A DNA stretch of 64,000 nt from Actinosynnema sp. ALI-1.44 (GTDB lineage: Bacteria > Actinomycetota > Actinomycetes > Mycobacteriales > Pseudonocardiaceae). The first letter of the stretch is position 1; every line of letters starts with the position of its first letter. The position numbers and the translations under genes were made by a program. The notes beneath the pieces were generated by a model. That model had not been told where the DNA came from. It saw only the letters and a program-made list of their open reading frames with translations, and ran no database searches. This document shows positions 25,981 to 35,026 of the stretch, one piece after another. The stretch spans positions 1,240,001 through 1,304,000 of the forward strand of contig NZ_MTQO01000054.1 in the NCBI RefSeq assembly GCF_001984155.1, read 5' to 3'.

Positions 25981-26063
25981 GTCCGATCTCCGCCGTGAGA
26001 ACCGAATTGTTGGGTCCTCTGGTCCGACGTCCGTATCAGCAGAACCCCAAGGAACGCTCTTCA

Positions 26064-26891
26064 ATGCCCTTCCCCAGTCTTGGTGACGCTCTTACGGTCG
26101 CGCAGCGCGCGATGGATCTCGCTGTCCACCATGCCCTGAGCCACCGGCCGACCCACATCACCACCAAGGGCGACCGCGATGTCGTGACCAACATCGACGT
26201 GGCCGTCGAAAATCTCATCCGGGACCGGCTGAGCGACTGGGATCCGGCTGTCGGCTTCGTAGGAGAGGAAAACGGAGCCTCTGGCGACGAGAACACCTAC
26301 TGGGTCCTCGACCCGATCGACAGCACCATCAACTTCTCCCACGGCAGCCCGTTGTGCGCGATCGCCCTCGGCCTCGTCCACGAAGACCAACCAGTGCCCG
26401 GCATCACGGCTGTCCCGTTCCTGGGACACCGCTACTGGGCCCTCACGGGCGAAGGCGCATACCGAGACGGCGATCCGATCTCCGTATCCACGACCGCCAG
26501 GCTCCGCAACGCGCTCATCGGAATGTGCGACTACGGCAGCGGCCCCGACGCCAGCACCCGTGACCGGCTCTGCGGCGACCTCGACCAGCGTCTGACTGGA
26601 CAAGCCCAAGGAGTCCGTCGCCTGGGCACCACCGCGCTCGAACTGGTCTGGGTCGCCGACGGCACCCTCGACGCCAGTATCCTGTTCGGCAACCGCGCCT
26701 GGGACACTGCATCCGGAGCGATCATCGCGCGCGAAGCCGGCGCCCTCGTCCTCGACGCCGACGGCAGCCCGCACTCCACCCGCTCGCGCTGCACGCTGGC
26801 GACCACGCCCGCGCTCGCGGAGGCTCTTGTGCCGATGATGGAGGTCGCGCGCAACACAACCTACTGGCCACAGCCGGCGGGCACCCAGTGA
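26064..26891 (+). CDS. Inositol-monophosphatase-family protein
   Basis: 275 aa from ATG 26064, chosen for AGGA nine bases upstream; GTG 25995 would extend it. Metal-site motifs: FVGEENG, WVLDPIDSTINF (DPIDGTxNF) and WDTASGAIIAREAGA (WDxAAG). The family dephosphorylates inositol-1-phosphate, histidinol phosphate, PAP or sugar phosphates. Here it may act on a sugar-phosphate or nucleotide intermediate. Stop overlaps the next GTG. Confidence 0.9.
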   Translation: MPFPSLGDALTVAQRAMDLAVHHALSHRPTHITTKGDRDVVTNIDVAVENLIRDRLSDWDPAVGFVGEENGASGDENTYWVLDPIDSTINFSHGSPLCAIALGLVHEDQPVPGITAVPFLGHRYWALTGEGAYRDGDPISVSTTARLRNALIGMCDYGSGPDASTRDRLCGDLDQRLTGQAQGVRRLGTTALELVWVADGTLDASILFGNRAWDTASGAIIAREAGALVLDADGSPHSTRSRCTLATTPALAEALVPMMEVARNTTYWPQPAGTQ

Positions 26892-27709
26892 ACGCGGCGC
26901 GAGCGCTACTGCCCGAGCACACCGAACCGGAGCACGTGACGTTGCACCGCGACACTATCCCGCACGACCTGCTGACCGAGTTGCGCCTCCTGCATCGAGA
27001 ACAACCCGATGCGTTGGGCGCGGACTTGCCAGCCTACGGATTGATCCAGCTCACCGGCGGGCGGAACAACCGCGTCTACCGCTGGAGCAGCCCTCGCGGC
27101 CCGGTGTGTCTCAAGCTCTACCGCACGGACAAGCGCGACCGCGCCCGCTGTGAATGGACAGCCTTGCGGCACCTCGCCGACCACGGCGTCACCGCCACGT
27201 CCACGGCGTTGTGGCACGACCCGCATCCCGAACTGCCCGCCGTCGGCTTGAGGTTCGTTCCCGGACGGCTCACCACCGCGCTGGACATGCCGAGCACCGC
27301 CCTCCCGGCGATGGTCACCGTCCTCGGCCAGATCCGCCAGGCTCCGCTCGGACCGTTCGCCAGCCTGGGCCGCCTGGACTCAGCGACGGACTTCATCCGG
27401 CGCATCACCACCACGTGGCCGGAGCAGCTGAGCCAGTGCGCCGACGAATCGCTCAGCCGCGACATGATCGCGCTGAGCGGGGCCTGGCATGACCGCGGCG
27501 ACGCCAACGTGCTCGCCGAACCGGCCCCATGCGTGTTTTCCTGCGGCGACGGCAACCTCGACAACTGGCATTGGCACGACGTCATCAGCGCCATCTACGC
27601 CCTGGACTGGGAGTTCGCGGAAAGTGAGCTTGGTTCAGTGCAGATGCACGAGGTGATGCTGCCGCCATCGCCCTTGTCGATCGACTGGTCGAGCACGGTG
27701 GTCGCCTGA
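26888..27709 (+). CDS. Phosphotransferase-like protein, probably truncated
   Basis: 273 aa from GTG 26888. The N-lobe GGRNNRVYRWSSPRGPVCLKLY shows the nucleotide loop and Lys. The catalytic loop reads VFSCGDGNLDNW instead of HGDxHxxN, with Cys for His, and ALDWEFAES is the metal-site Asp. Right after this, the frame becomes unlike the family, while another frame reads AIALVDRLVEHGGR. A frameshift or deletion near 27630 is likely. It probably acted on a sugar or nucleoside. Confidence 0.6.
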   Translation: MNAARALLPEHTEPEHVTLHRDTIPHDLLTELRLLHREQPDALGADLPAYGLIQLTGGRNNRVYRWSSPRGPVCLKLYRTDKRDRARCEWTALRHLADHGVTATSTALWHDPHPELPAVGLRFVPGRLTTALDMPSTALPAMVTVLGQIRQAPLGPFASLGRLDSATDFIRRITTTWPEQLSQCADESLSRDMIALSGAWHDRGDANVLAEPAPCVFSCGDGNLDNWHWHDVISAIYALDWEFAESELGSVQMHEVMLPPSPLSIDWSSTVVA

Positions 27710-28190
27710 TGGTGCACAAGATCACCGTCGAGCATTCGTTCGAGTCCGGGCACGGACTGTCGCACCTGGGTGGCAAGTGCGTGAGCCTGCACGGCCATTC
27801 CTGGTCGACCGCGGTGACGATGGTCGCCCCGAAACTGAGTCCCGAGGTGACTGTGGTGGAGTTCAGCGCGCTCAAGGTCGGACTGCGGCGGTGGATCGAC
27901 GAGCACCTCGACCACGCCATGATGCTCAGCGCGCGCGACCGGCTGATCGAGCCGCTGATCGCGGAAGGCAGTCGGGTGTTCTGCTTCGGGGCCGAGCGCC
28001 CAGCGGACGTTGCCGAGCAGTTCGCCCACGGGCTGCCGTGGCCCACCGTGGAGGCCATCACGGTCTTACGTGGTCGGGTCGCCGAGAGCGTCTCGGCCGG
28101 GCTTCCTCGCGCTGGCGGCGCAAGTCGAGCGGATTCTGGTCCGCGAGACGCGGCTCAACACCGCCGTCTACGAGCCGTTGACCTTGGCGG
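27709..28190 (+). pseudogene. queD: Second queD copy, frameshifted
   Basis: Starts MVHKITVEHSFESGHGLSHL with GGKCVSLHGHSW (zinc and Cys residues intact), and runs in frame to about 28095 (ESVSAGLP). The rest, LALAAQVERILVRETRLNT then AVYEPLT, is in the +1 frame. The same C-terminal order in the first queD shows these belong together. It is a diverged paralogue, not a recent duplicate. Either a broken spare copy or a sequence error. Confidence 0.75.
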
Positions 28191-28668
28191 CCCCGCCTTC
28201 CGCCGTGAATGCTTCCTCCTCCTGCCCATCGACGGTTCCGTACCGCGCCTTGATGCCTCGACCGGCCGAGCGAGTCGACCACCCGATGCACAGGGGAGTG
28301 CGAGATCCCGAACAGTGGGCCGAGCTGCCGCATGGTCAGATTCGTTCGCCACTAGGTCGCCACCAGCAGCACCCGATCGGCCGGGCCAGCCGCCACTGCT
28401 GGCCCGGGACAACCATTCCGAATCGCTCGATGTTGTGCCTGATAGGGAAGCGCGACGTGGCGGTGGTTACGGGGACGTGACCGGATGGGAGTGTTCCTGT
28501 CACTCGTGGGAGCGTGCACGGCACAAGGTTGGCGGTACCACGATGTCACCCGAATGGTGGATACTGATGATCATGACACGTAATTCGCGGCGATGGATCG
28601 CGATGGAGCTGTAGACGAGACAGCACAAGTGATGATCGAATCGATACCCGGTGAGGAGAGAGGTGCTG
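28191..28668. other. Intergenic, no gene seen
   Basis: About 480 bp after the deazaguanine operon. Frames run through but carry no domain. The end holds AGGAGAGAGG (28654-28663), the ribosome site of the next gene. Confidence 0.45.
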
Positions 28669-29574
28669 GTGAGCGGGGAGCCAGGGCATGCAGTGTCAGT
28701 ACTTCTGCAGGACACGCTCCACGCGCGGCGTGCACTTGGCCATGATCTTGCCGACGATGAGGACGACCTGGAGAACACGGCGGGTGCTTCCCCGTTTGTC
28801 ACCGGCGAGGATGTCGCAGGATGGTTCAACGACAACCGGGAGCAGATCCTCGCTACCGCTCAGGAAGCGGTGACCAATGGCGATCCCGACACAGCGGCAC
28901 GGTTGTTGGCGCGGATCTGGGCGGTCATTCCCGCGTCGACAGACGCGGCGTGGTGCGACGCGCTGCGTGACTGCGGGCGGAGGCTGAAGGCCAGCTTGCC
29001 GAATTCTCGCACCATGGCAACAGTTTTCCGCAGGAGCGCTGCCCTGTTCTTGGAGCGAGGTGATCATCGGATCGCGGAAACCGAGGGCATGCGAGAGTTG
29101 GCGATCTGGCGGCGACTGGATGACCCAGACGGGCACGTCAGCGCGTTGAACGCGCTGGCCCGAACCTTTCAGGCGCGCGGCCGGCTCAACCGTGTGATCG
29201 ACTGCGCGTCCCGGCGGCTCGCTGTCGATGTGCGTCATGGCCGAACGATCGAGGTCGCGCACGATCTGCGGCATCTGGGTGTGGTGATGTTGCAGGCGAA
29301 CCGCCCAGACACAGCCGTTGACTACCTGACCAGGGCGCGGGACGCGTTCGATGAGCTGCCGCAGACCACGGCCCAGCAGCACGCCGACGTGCGGATACTG
29401 CTGGGCCGATCCTTGTGGCTGTCTGGCTCGCCCTCCTCGGCGCGGCGCCAGTTCAGTGGCGCGCTTCAATTCGTGGTCGACGTGGACGAGGATGAGGCGG
29501 ATCGAATCCGTGAACTTCTTGATACGCCCCTAGATGGCGTGCTGCCCCCGATCAATCACGAAACAACGGGCTGA
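28669..29574 (+). CDS. TPR-repeat protein
   Basis: 301 aa from GTG 28669, five bases after AGGAGAGAGG. Helical repeats: AVTNGDPDTAARLLARIW, SALNALARTFQARGRLN, AVDYLTRARDAFDELP and ILLGRSLWLSGSPSSARR. An all-helical TPR scaffold with no HTH or enzyme domain; an adapter or regulator. Not linked to an obvious partner; 95 bp past its end the region is empty. Confidence 0.65.
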   Translation: MSGEPGHAVSVLLQDTLHARRALGHDLADDEDDLENTAGASPFVTGEDVAGWFNDNREQILATAQEAVTNGDPDTAARLLARIWAVIPASTDAAWCDALRDCGRRLKASLPNSRTMATVFRRSAALFLERGDHRIAETEGMRELAIWRRLDDPDGHVSALNALARTFQARGRLNRVIDCASRRLAVDVRHGRTIEVAHDLRHLGVVMLQANRPDTAVDYLTRARDAFDELPQTTAQQHADVRILLGRSLWLSGSPSSARRQFSGALQFVVDVDEDEADRIRELLDTPLDGVLPPINHETTG

Positions 29575-29786
29575 TCACGGCGAACGCGATCTGGATGAGG
29601 ACCGTTACCCACGGCTTCAGCGCCGCGAGAAAGCTGGACTGGCGACGGCGACGACATCGCGCATGGCGGCACCGGGACGTGCGATATGGTGTAGAGGCTC
29701 GGCGATGCTTGTGACGGCGAGTCATGTGCGGTTAGTGATCCTTCGGTCGGTGGGGTACGGCCGGAGAAGGTGAGACAGGTGTCTGG

Positions 29787-30977
29787 TCAGCGCGTGGCGT
29801 CGCGTTGATCGTCGGCCCTGGTCTCCTCGTTCAGGTTGAGCAGGTCAAGCGCGGGCTCGCACAGAAAGATCTGGTCGTACCGAGGGGTTTCCCAGATCGC
29901 GAGGATGTCCAGGTCGATCAGGCGGCGGGTGAGGTCGGTGGCGTATTTCGTCGTTACCTTGTACCGCTCCTCGATCGCTCGGTGGTTGATCACTGGATAG
30001 CTGATCAGGTCGGCGATCACCTGAAGGATTTTCCCGGACTTCGGTGCCCTGTCGGCAAACTCGACGGCCAGTTCGTCTAGTCTGCTGATCAGGTTGAGTT
30101 GCGCGTTGGCCTGGTCGCGGATGGCGGTGGAGAAGTAGTCGACCCAGTTGTGGATCAGGCCGGTGTCGACCACCGCGCGGACTTGTTCCTGGTACTCGTC
30201 CAGGGTGTCATCGAGCCAGACTGACAACGGGAGTATTTGGCTGTGCAGTAGGCGTTGGCGTATCAGTTGCAGCATGCTGAATCCGCGGGCTACGTGCCCA
30301 TTGGCTGTCGGGAAGGGTTGCAGTACCTCCAGTTGGTAGTGGGCGATGGCGAGCTGGGCGACCCTGGGCTGGCCTTTGTCGTTTTCGGCCCAGTCCGACA
30401 ACTGCTCCAGCCGATCGAGCAGATGCGGCCCGATCGCTGTCAGTAGATACGGCCCGGTGATACCGCCGCCCAGTAGGCCGTGTTCGGTGCGCAGGACGTC
30501 GGACACGGCGCGCCCGGCTTGTCCGGTCATGATCGCGCTGAGCTCGCTCATCAAGGTCGCGTCGACGCGGGCACCGGCGCGGACACGGTCGATGCCGTGG
30601 TCGTAGGCCTGCAAGTAGCGCGTGACCCGCGGGATCAGATCGGGGCGTCGCGGGGAACTCTGCGAGGCCAACAGATCCGCGGCCAATACCTCCTCAAGGC
30701 CAAGGTGAAGGCCGCCGAGGCTGGCTGAGCTCTGGGCGTCGCGCACCTGGGTCGAGCGCACCAGGCCTTGCGGTGCGCGGAGCCGTTTGGCCGCCTCATC
30801 CAATCGGCCCAGCACATGCTCGGCCTCGGCCGCGCGACGGTAGGTCGTCGACGGCAGTGTGAGATCCAATGGCAATGGCGGCGGCACAAAGGCGCCTTCA
30901 CGACAAAGAACCTCGGGAACACCGGGGATGTCGGGAACGGGCGCCCACTGCCCATCGGGCATGGGTCGAACCTGCAT
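29787..30977 (-). CDS. Fic-fold protein with altered active site
   Basis: 396 aa from ATG 30977 (GTG 30995 possible). The N-terminal helix carries SSASLGG where class II Fic proteins have the inhibitory S-x-x-x-E-G. The core reads LQPFPTANGHVARGF where the AMP-transferase motif is HPFxxGNGRxxR. The catalytic His is Gln and the first Arg is His. A C-terminal winged-helix part (INHRAIEERYKVTTKYATD) follows. AMPylation by the standard mechanism seems impossible, so it may be a regulator or an inactive homologue. Confidence 0.82.
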   Translation of the reverse strand: MQVRPMPDGQWAPVPDIPGVPEVLCREGAFVPPPLPLDLTLPSTTYRRAAEAEHVLGRLDEAAKRLRAPQGLVRSTQVRDAQSSASLGGLHLGLEEVLAADLLASQSSPRRPDLIPRVTRYLQAYDHGIDRVRAGARVDATLMSELSAIMTGQAGRAVSDVLRTEHGLLGGGITGPYLLTAIGPHLLDRLEQLSDWAENDKGQPRVAQLAIAHYQLEVLQPFPTANGHVARGFSMLQLIRQRLLHSQILPLSVWLDDTLDEYQEQVRAVVDTGLIHNWVDYFSTAIRDQANAQLNLISRLDELAVEFADRAPKSGKILQVIADLISYPVINHRAIEERYKVTTKYATDLTRRLIDLDILAIWETPRYDQIFLCEPALDLLNLNEETRADDQRDATR

Positions 30978-30995
30978 GCTCGAAAAGATACGCAC

Positions 30996-31650
30996 ATACC
31001 GACCAGTGAGGCAACAAGTGAACCAAGGATGAGCGCACTTCAGTTGTCTTCACAAAGATCAACTATCAACGGTTAGTCCGTTTGGGATTCGTTACACCCC
31101 ACGAGTTACGTAGGTTCGTTGATCACCAGGCAATCGACGTTTCCGGTGCTCGTGCCATCGCAGTGTGGTTCGCGATCGACATCTTCGCGCACCGTCGCCA
31201 TGAGACTGTCGCCGGAAATCGACGCCAGTGCGGTACGGAACGTGGCGGAGTACCACGATACGGGTTCACCTGGTCAGGTACCTGTTCGCCGCTGTGTGAT
31301 CACGTGAAAATGCGGTTTCCCGCTGAGGATGGCATCGTGCCGAACTCGCGTTCGCCTGCTGCGTCCAAGAGGACCGTCCCAGCGGGATTCCCGCGGGCCG
31401 ACGACCATCCCGCTCAAATCACGTTGTCTGGGCCTACAGTGTCACTCTTTCGCGTGAACGTGGCGAACGTGTTCAGCGTTCCACTGTGGTGCGCGCCTGT
31501 GAAGAGTGACGTTGGCTGCGATGTAGCCACACTTGGTCAGCTGAGGGGTACTTCCGTGCGCAACGAACAAGCCCACGTGCGCCACCGCCCGCGTGCGCAC
31601 GTCCACCAGCCGACGGCGCACTGGCCGGTGACGTCGCCGCGGGCGACCAG
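30996..31650. other. Intergenic, no clear gene
   Basis: 650 bp between the Fic-fold gene and the sigma factor. A 190-codon open frame (31082-31654) has no domain and poor coding look. Promoters of both flanking genes must be here. Confidence 0.4.
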
Positions 31651-32229
31651 GTGAGTGGCAACTCCGGCGCCTGGTCGTCCGTGCGATCTGATTCCGCGTC
31701 CGCGGCCGACGGGCCCGAGAGCCGATTCGAGGAGTTCTACACCCGGTGCTTTCCGTCGGTGAGCCGAACGCTCGCCGTACTCACCGGAGATACGCGAACG
31801 GCCGACGACTGCGCACAGGAAGCCTTCCTACTGGCCAAGCACCGCTGGAACGAGCTCGCGACGTACGACAAACCCGAGGCGTGGGTGGTCAAGGTGGCAC
31901 TGCGCAAACTGCGACGTGATCAACGCCCACGAGAGCAGCCGCTTGACGTGTCGGACCTGGACACCATCCGCACTCGGATCAACGACCACGCCGAGGACAT
32001 CGTGCTGCGAGACGAGCTGTACGCCGCTGTCCGCTCGCTTCCGCAGCGACGTGCCGAAGTCGTGGCACTGCATGACCTTGGCGGCCACAGCATCAGCGAG
32101 GTGGCCTCGATCCTGCACATCGCTGACTCCACCGTGAGATCCCACCTGACCCACGCCCATCAACATCTTCATCGTCTGCTCAGCACATCGGACGTGGCCA
32201 CTCAGGGAGAATCTCATGAACCTGAATGA
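31651..32229 (+). CDS. ECF-type RNA polymerase sigma factor
   Basis: 192 aa from GTG 31651. Region 2: FYTRCFPSVSRTLAVLTGD, ADDCAQEAFLLAKHRW, YDKPEAWVVKVALRKLRRD. Region 4: LPQRRAEVVALHDLGGHSIS, EVASILHIADSTVRSHL. No anti-sigma gene with a membrane helix follows; instead a TPR protein overlaps by 14 bp, which may control it. Confidence 0.88.
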   Translation: MSGNSGAWSSVRSDSASAADGPESRFEEFYTRCFPSVSRTLAVLTGDTRTADDCAQEAFLLAKHRWNELATYDKPEAWVVKVALRKLRRDQRPREQPLDVSDLDTIRTRINDHAEDIVLRDELYAAVRSLPQRRAEVVALHDLGGHSISEVASILHIADSTVRSHLTHAHQHLHRLLSTSDVATQGESHEPE

Positions 32230-33766
32230 ACGTCTGCGCGCCGCCGCTGCGAGCATCGCGGCACCGGCATGCGCGCTGGACGTACGTCGAAAACTACGCC
32301 AAGTCGAAACAAGGTACGAGACCGTCACCAGCACAACCGCCGACACAGAGAAGCTCGATAGCGACATCGAGCTACACGCGGCGCTCGAACGCGCCTACCA
32401 GGCGGGAGTGGACGCGCGCAGCCGCGGTGACCTGACAGAAGCGGCTCACCAGCTGCTCATCGCCGCCGATCAACAGATCGGCGACGCCTCTGTGCAGCTG
32501 GCGGAAGTCTTGGTCGACCTAGGCGACTACACCAACGCACTGCGGTGGTGCGCTGTCGCGGCAGCGGATGGATTCGGTGAGGCGGCCGAGCTGGCCCATC
32601 GATGCCGTGACCGGCGAGACATGATCGACCAGCAGCGACATCACGGTCAGGCCCGAGTCACGGCGCGGGTCAACCCCAGGCCGCTTCTGTCTCGGCCACC
32701 CTTCCTCACGCGAGAGGACCAAGCCGAACGTGACCAGTTCCTGGCTCACGCCACCGCGATCACACTCGGTGCCACCGCTCTGGAATCGTTCTGGACGGCG
32801 TCAGAGTTGCCATGGTCAATCGGTGCGCACCCGCAGTGGGAAGGCCGCCCAGTCACACTCTGGGATGTGCGTCAGACCGAGGCGGCCACGCGAGCGCTGC
32901 GGACATTGGACTATCAGTACGGCGGCGCGAACGTTCGGTCAGCGGTACTGACTCAACTGGGCTGGGCCGAGCCTATGCTCGCCGGGCAAGGCGCCGAGGA
33001 CATCCGGAAACGACTCCGCACCGCGCTTGCCGACTTGCACACCCTGGCGGGCTGGGTCTCCTTCGACGCCAACCTGATCGCCTCTGCGCGCCTGCACTTC
33101 ACGAGGGCGCTGGACCTGTTGAGCCATACCGGAAACAACGGCATCCTCGCGCATGTCCTCTGGCGCGCGGGGAGAATGTACCTCCACAGCGACGCGCCCC
33201 ACGAGGCGCTGAAGTACTTCCAACTCGGCGAGATCGCGGCAGAAAAAACCGGCGACGCGACACTCACCGCACTGGCTGTCGGCTCACAAGCATGGGTTGC
33301 CGGACTCATGAGCAACGAGGACGAGGCCATACACCTGTTGCGACGCATGCGCGACGAACTGTCCGCCCCCTTGCTTGAACCAAGCGCACCGACCTACGTC
33401 ACCGCCGATGCACTGCTGGCCACTGCAGGATCCGCGCACGCGGCCCTCGCCCGTCACACCGACGCACGCCACGCGCCGTCCGCTATCCGACTGCTCACCG
33501 CGGCCCTAGACGTCTGCGAGCCAAGCCAAGCGCGCAGCCGCACGTTCATCTTCACCGCCATGTCCGGAAGCCATCTGGCGAGCGATGACATCACGGCAGC
33601 CAGACACACGGGCTATCAAGCGCTTGACACAGCTGACAACGTTGTGTCACGCGGCTTGGACGGCGAGTTCAGTACCCTCAAACGTGACGCGGAACAACAC
33701 GCGCACCCTACCGCCCGCATGCTCGCCAACCGCATAGCCGAACGGCTCTTGGACCGCGCCAGTTGA
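32216..33766 (+). CDS. TPR protein paired with the sigma factor
   Basis: 516 aa, ATG 32216 inside the sigma gene end. N-terminal about 60 residues are charged and could contact the sigma factor. Then TPR-type helices: YQAGVDARSRGDLTEAAHQL, LVDLGDYTNALRWCAVAAAD, LHFTRALDLLSHTGNNG, ALKYFQLGEIAAEKTGD. No membrane segment. Sigma/TPR pairs recur in actinobacteria; a partner-switch or sensor role is inference. Confidence 0.75.
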   Translation: MNLNERLRAAAASIAAPACALDVRRKLRQVETRYETVTSTTADTEKLDSDIELHAALERAYQAGVDARSRGDLTEAAHQLLIAADQQIGDASVQLAEVLVDLGDYTNALRWCAVAAADGFGEAAELAHRCRDRRDMIDQQRHHGQARVTARVNPRPLLSRPPFLTREDQAERDQFLAHATAITLGATALESFWTASELPWSIGAHPQWEGRPVTLWDVRQTEAATRALRTLDYQYGGANVRSAVLTQLGWAEPMLAGQGAEDIRKRLRTALADLHTLAGWVSFDANLIASARLHFTRALDLLSHTGNNGILAHVLWRAGRMYLHSDAPHEALKYFQLGEIAAEKTGDATLTALAVGSQAWVAGLMSNEDEAIHLLRRMRDELSAPLLEPSAPTYVTADALLATAGSAHAALARHTDARHAPSAIRLLTAALDVCEPSQARSRTFIFTAMSGSHLASDDITAARHTGYQALDTADNVVSRGLDGEFSTLKRDAEQHAHPTARMLANRIAERLLDRAS

Positions 33767-33849
33767 GCTCTGCCGTCGGTGGCACTCTACTTGCGCCGGT
33801 CAAAAACCTAGATCTGTCAGACGGCGGCGACCAAGACACAGAGGTGATC

Positions 33850-34056
33850 ATGCCGTACCGCAATTCCCGGAAGGGACAACCGCCCCTGCCGCAATGGAAA
33901 GACCTCAATGCCGTTCACAAGAGCGTCCGCGCACGGGTCGAGCACGCCGTGGCACACATGAAGTCCTGTAACATCCTGTGCAACTGCCGCGCAAACGCGA
34001 CGGCATCTGGCACGCTAACCAAGGCATCACCCAACTGCGCAACCCGGCCATGACGG
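33850..34056 (+). pseudogene. IS5-type transposase remnant
   Basis: Reads VIMPYRNSRKGQPPLPQW, then AVHKSVRARVEHAVAHMKS and ILCNCRA, the C-terminal end of a DDE transposase of the IS5/DDE_Tnp_4 type. The last part (RDGIWHANQGITQLRN) is in another frame. No 5' part and no clear ends. Confidence 0.7.
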
Positions 34057-34731
34057 CCTGACCGGCCGCCTCGACCCACCCACCGCCGTGATCACCCATC
34101 CCCATCAACGCTTTTGACCTTTAAGGACGACCATTAGCTGAGGTGGCTTAGGTTCAGACGGAGACCGGGAGGGACGCCGCAGCTCGCGTGAAGGTCGCAT
34201 GGCAGGCAGCAGAAGCAACCGAAGACCCACTCGTGCACACCTGGATCGGATACGTGCTGAATCGCTGCATGCACACCGAGATCCTGGTTCTGCTGTGACG
34301 GACCGCCATCCGGCGATCTCGGTGTCCGGGAGGGGGCCGGGGGTGACGTTCGGCGACACATGCAGCGGTGAGCAGGACGCTGCGATCCATCGAGTTGGCC
34401 AGCCCGAGCAACGTGGTCAATGTGGTCGGGGCGGTTATCAGATTTGCTGCTCAGATGTCGCGGCCGTTGACGACACTGGTGACGAGCCGTTTATCCGCAG
34501 AAGCCCCGGGGCAGTGGCGAGGGCATCGAGGTTGACAGCGGCGGTCTGCTGAAGTCGATGGTGAGGCCCCCGACGGCTCGGACTCGGGGTTTACAGTGTT
34601 GATCTAGGTACATCAAGTGCGTGTCGACACGCCGGTCGGTTCCGAGGCTCGGTGCGGCGTGTTGACTCTGTACGTGGATGTTGCGTGGTGCTTGCTGGTG
34701 CTGTTGCATAAGTGTGTCCTGGTCAGGCAGG
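34057..34731. other. Gene-free region including the probable CRISPR leader
   Basis: 675 bp without a supported gene. The last about 120 bases next to the first repeat are the likely leader, although I see no long AT tract. Confidence 0.4.
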
Positions 34732-34985
34732 GCAGCGCTGGTTCGCGAGGACCAGCGAGGATCGCAACGTCACCGGCGTGACATCGGCGTCACCCAGCAG
34801 CGCCGCAGCGCTGGTTCGCGAGGACCAGCGAGGATCGCAACAACACGAGCTGCGGATCCTGTTGCAGGCCCGCATGCAGCGCTGGTTCGCGAGAACCAGT
34901 GAGGATCGCAACCAAGGCGCAACCCCACATTCGAGAAAGGCTGGCAAGGCAGCGCTGGTTCGCGAGAACCAGTGAGGATCGCAAC
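34732..34985 (+). CRISPR. Short orphan CRISPR array, 4 repeats and 3 spacers
   Basis: Repeats of 37 bp at 34732-34768, 34805-34841, 34876-34912 and 34949-34985. The repeat starts GCAGCGCTGGTTCGCGAG and ends GAGGATCGCAAC; inside, CTGGTT and AACCAG (or GACCAG) form a hairpin. Spacers are 36, 34 and 36 bp and unlike each other. The end ATCGCAAC fits an 8-base crRNA handle, so transcription to the right is likely. Copies 1-2 differ from 3-4 at two positions. No cas gene is in the window. The next unit is cut by an IS5 element. Confidence 0.92.
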
Positions 34986-35026
34986 TACAAGAACGTCAAC
35001 GAACCCGAGCGAGTCCTGTCGCCTAG

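Noticed and set aside
31082-31654. 190-codon frame upstream of the sigma factor
   Set aside because: No domain, low coding quality and overlap with the region that should hold promoters.
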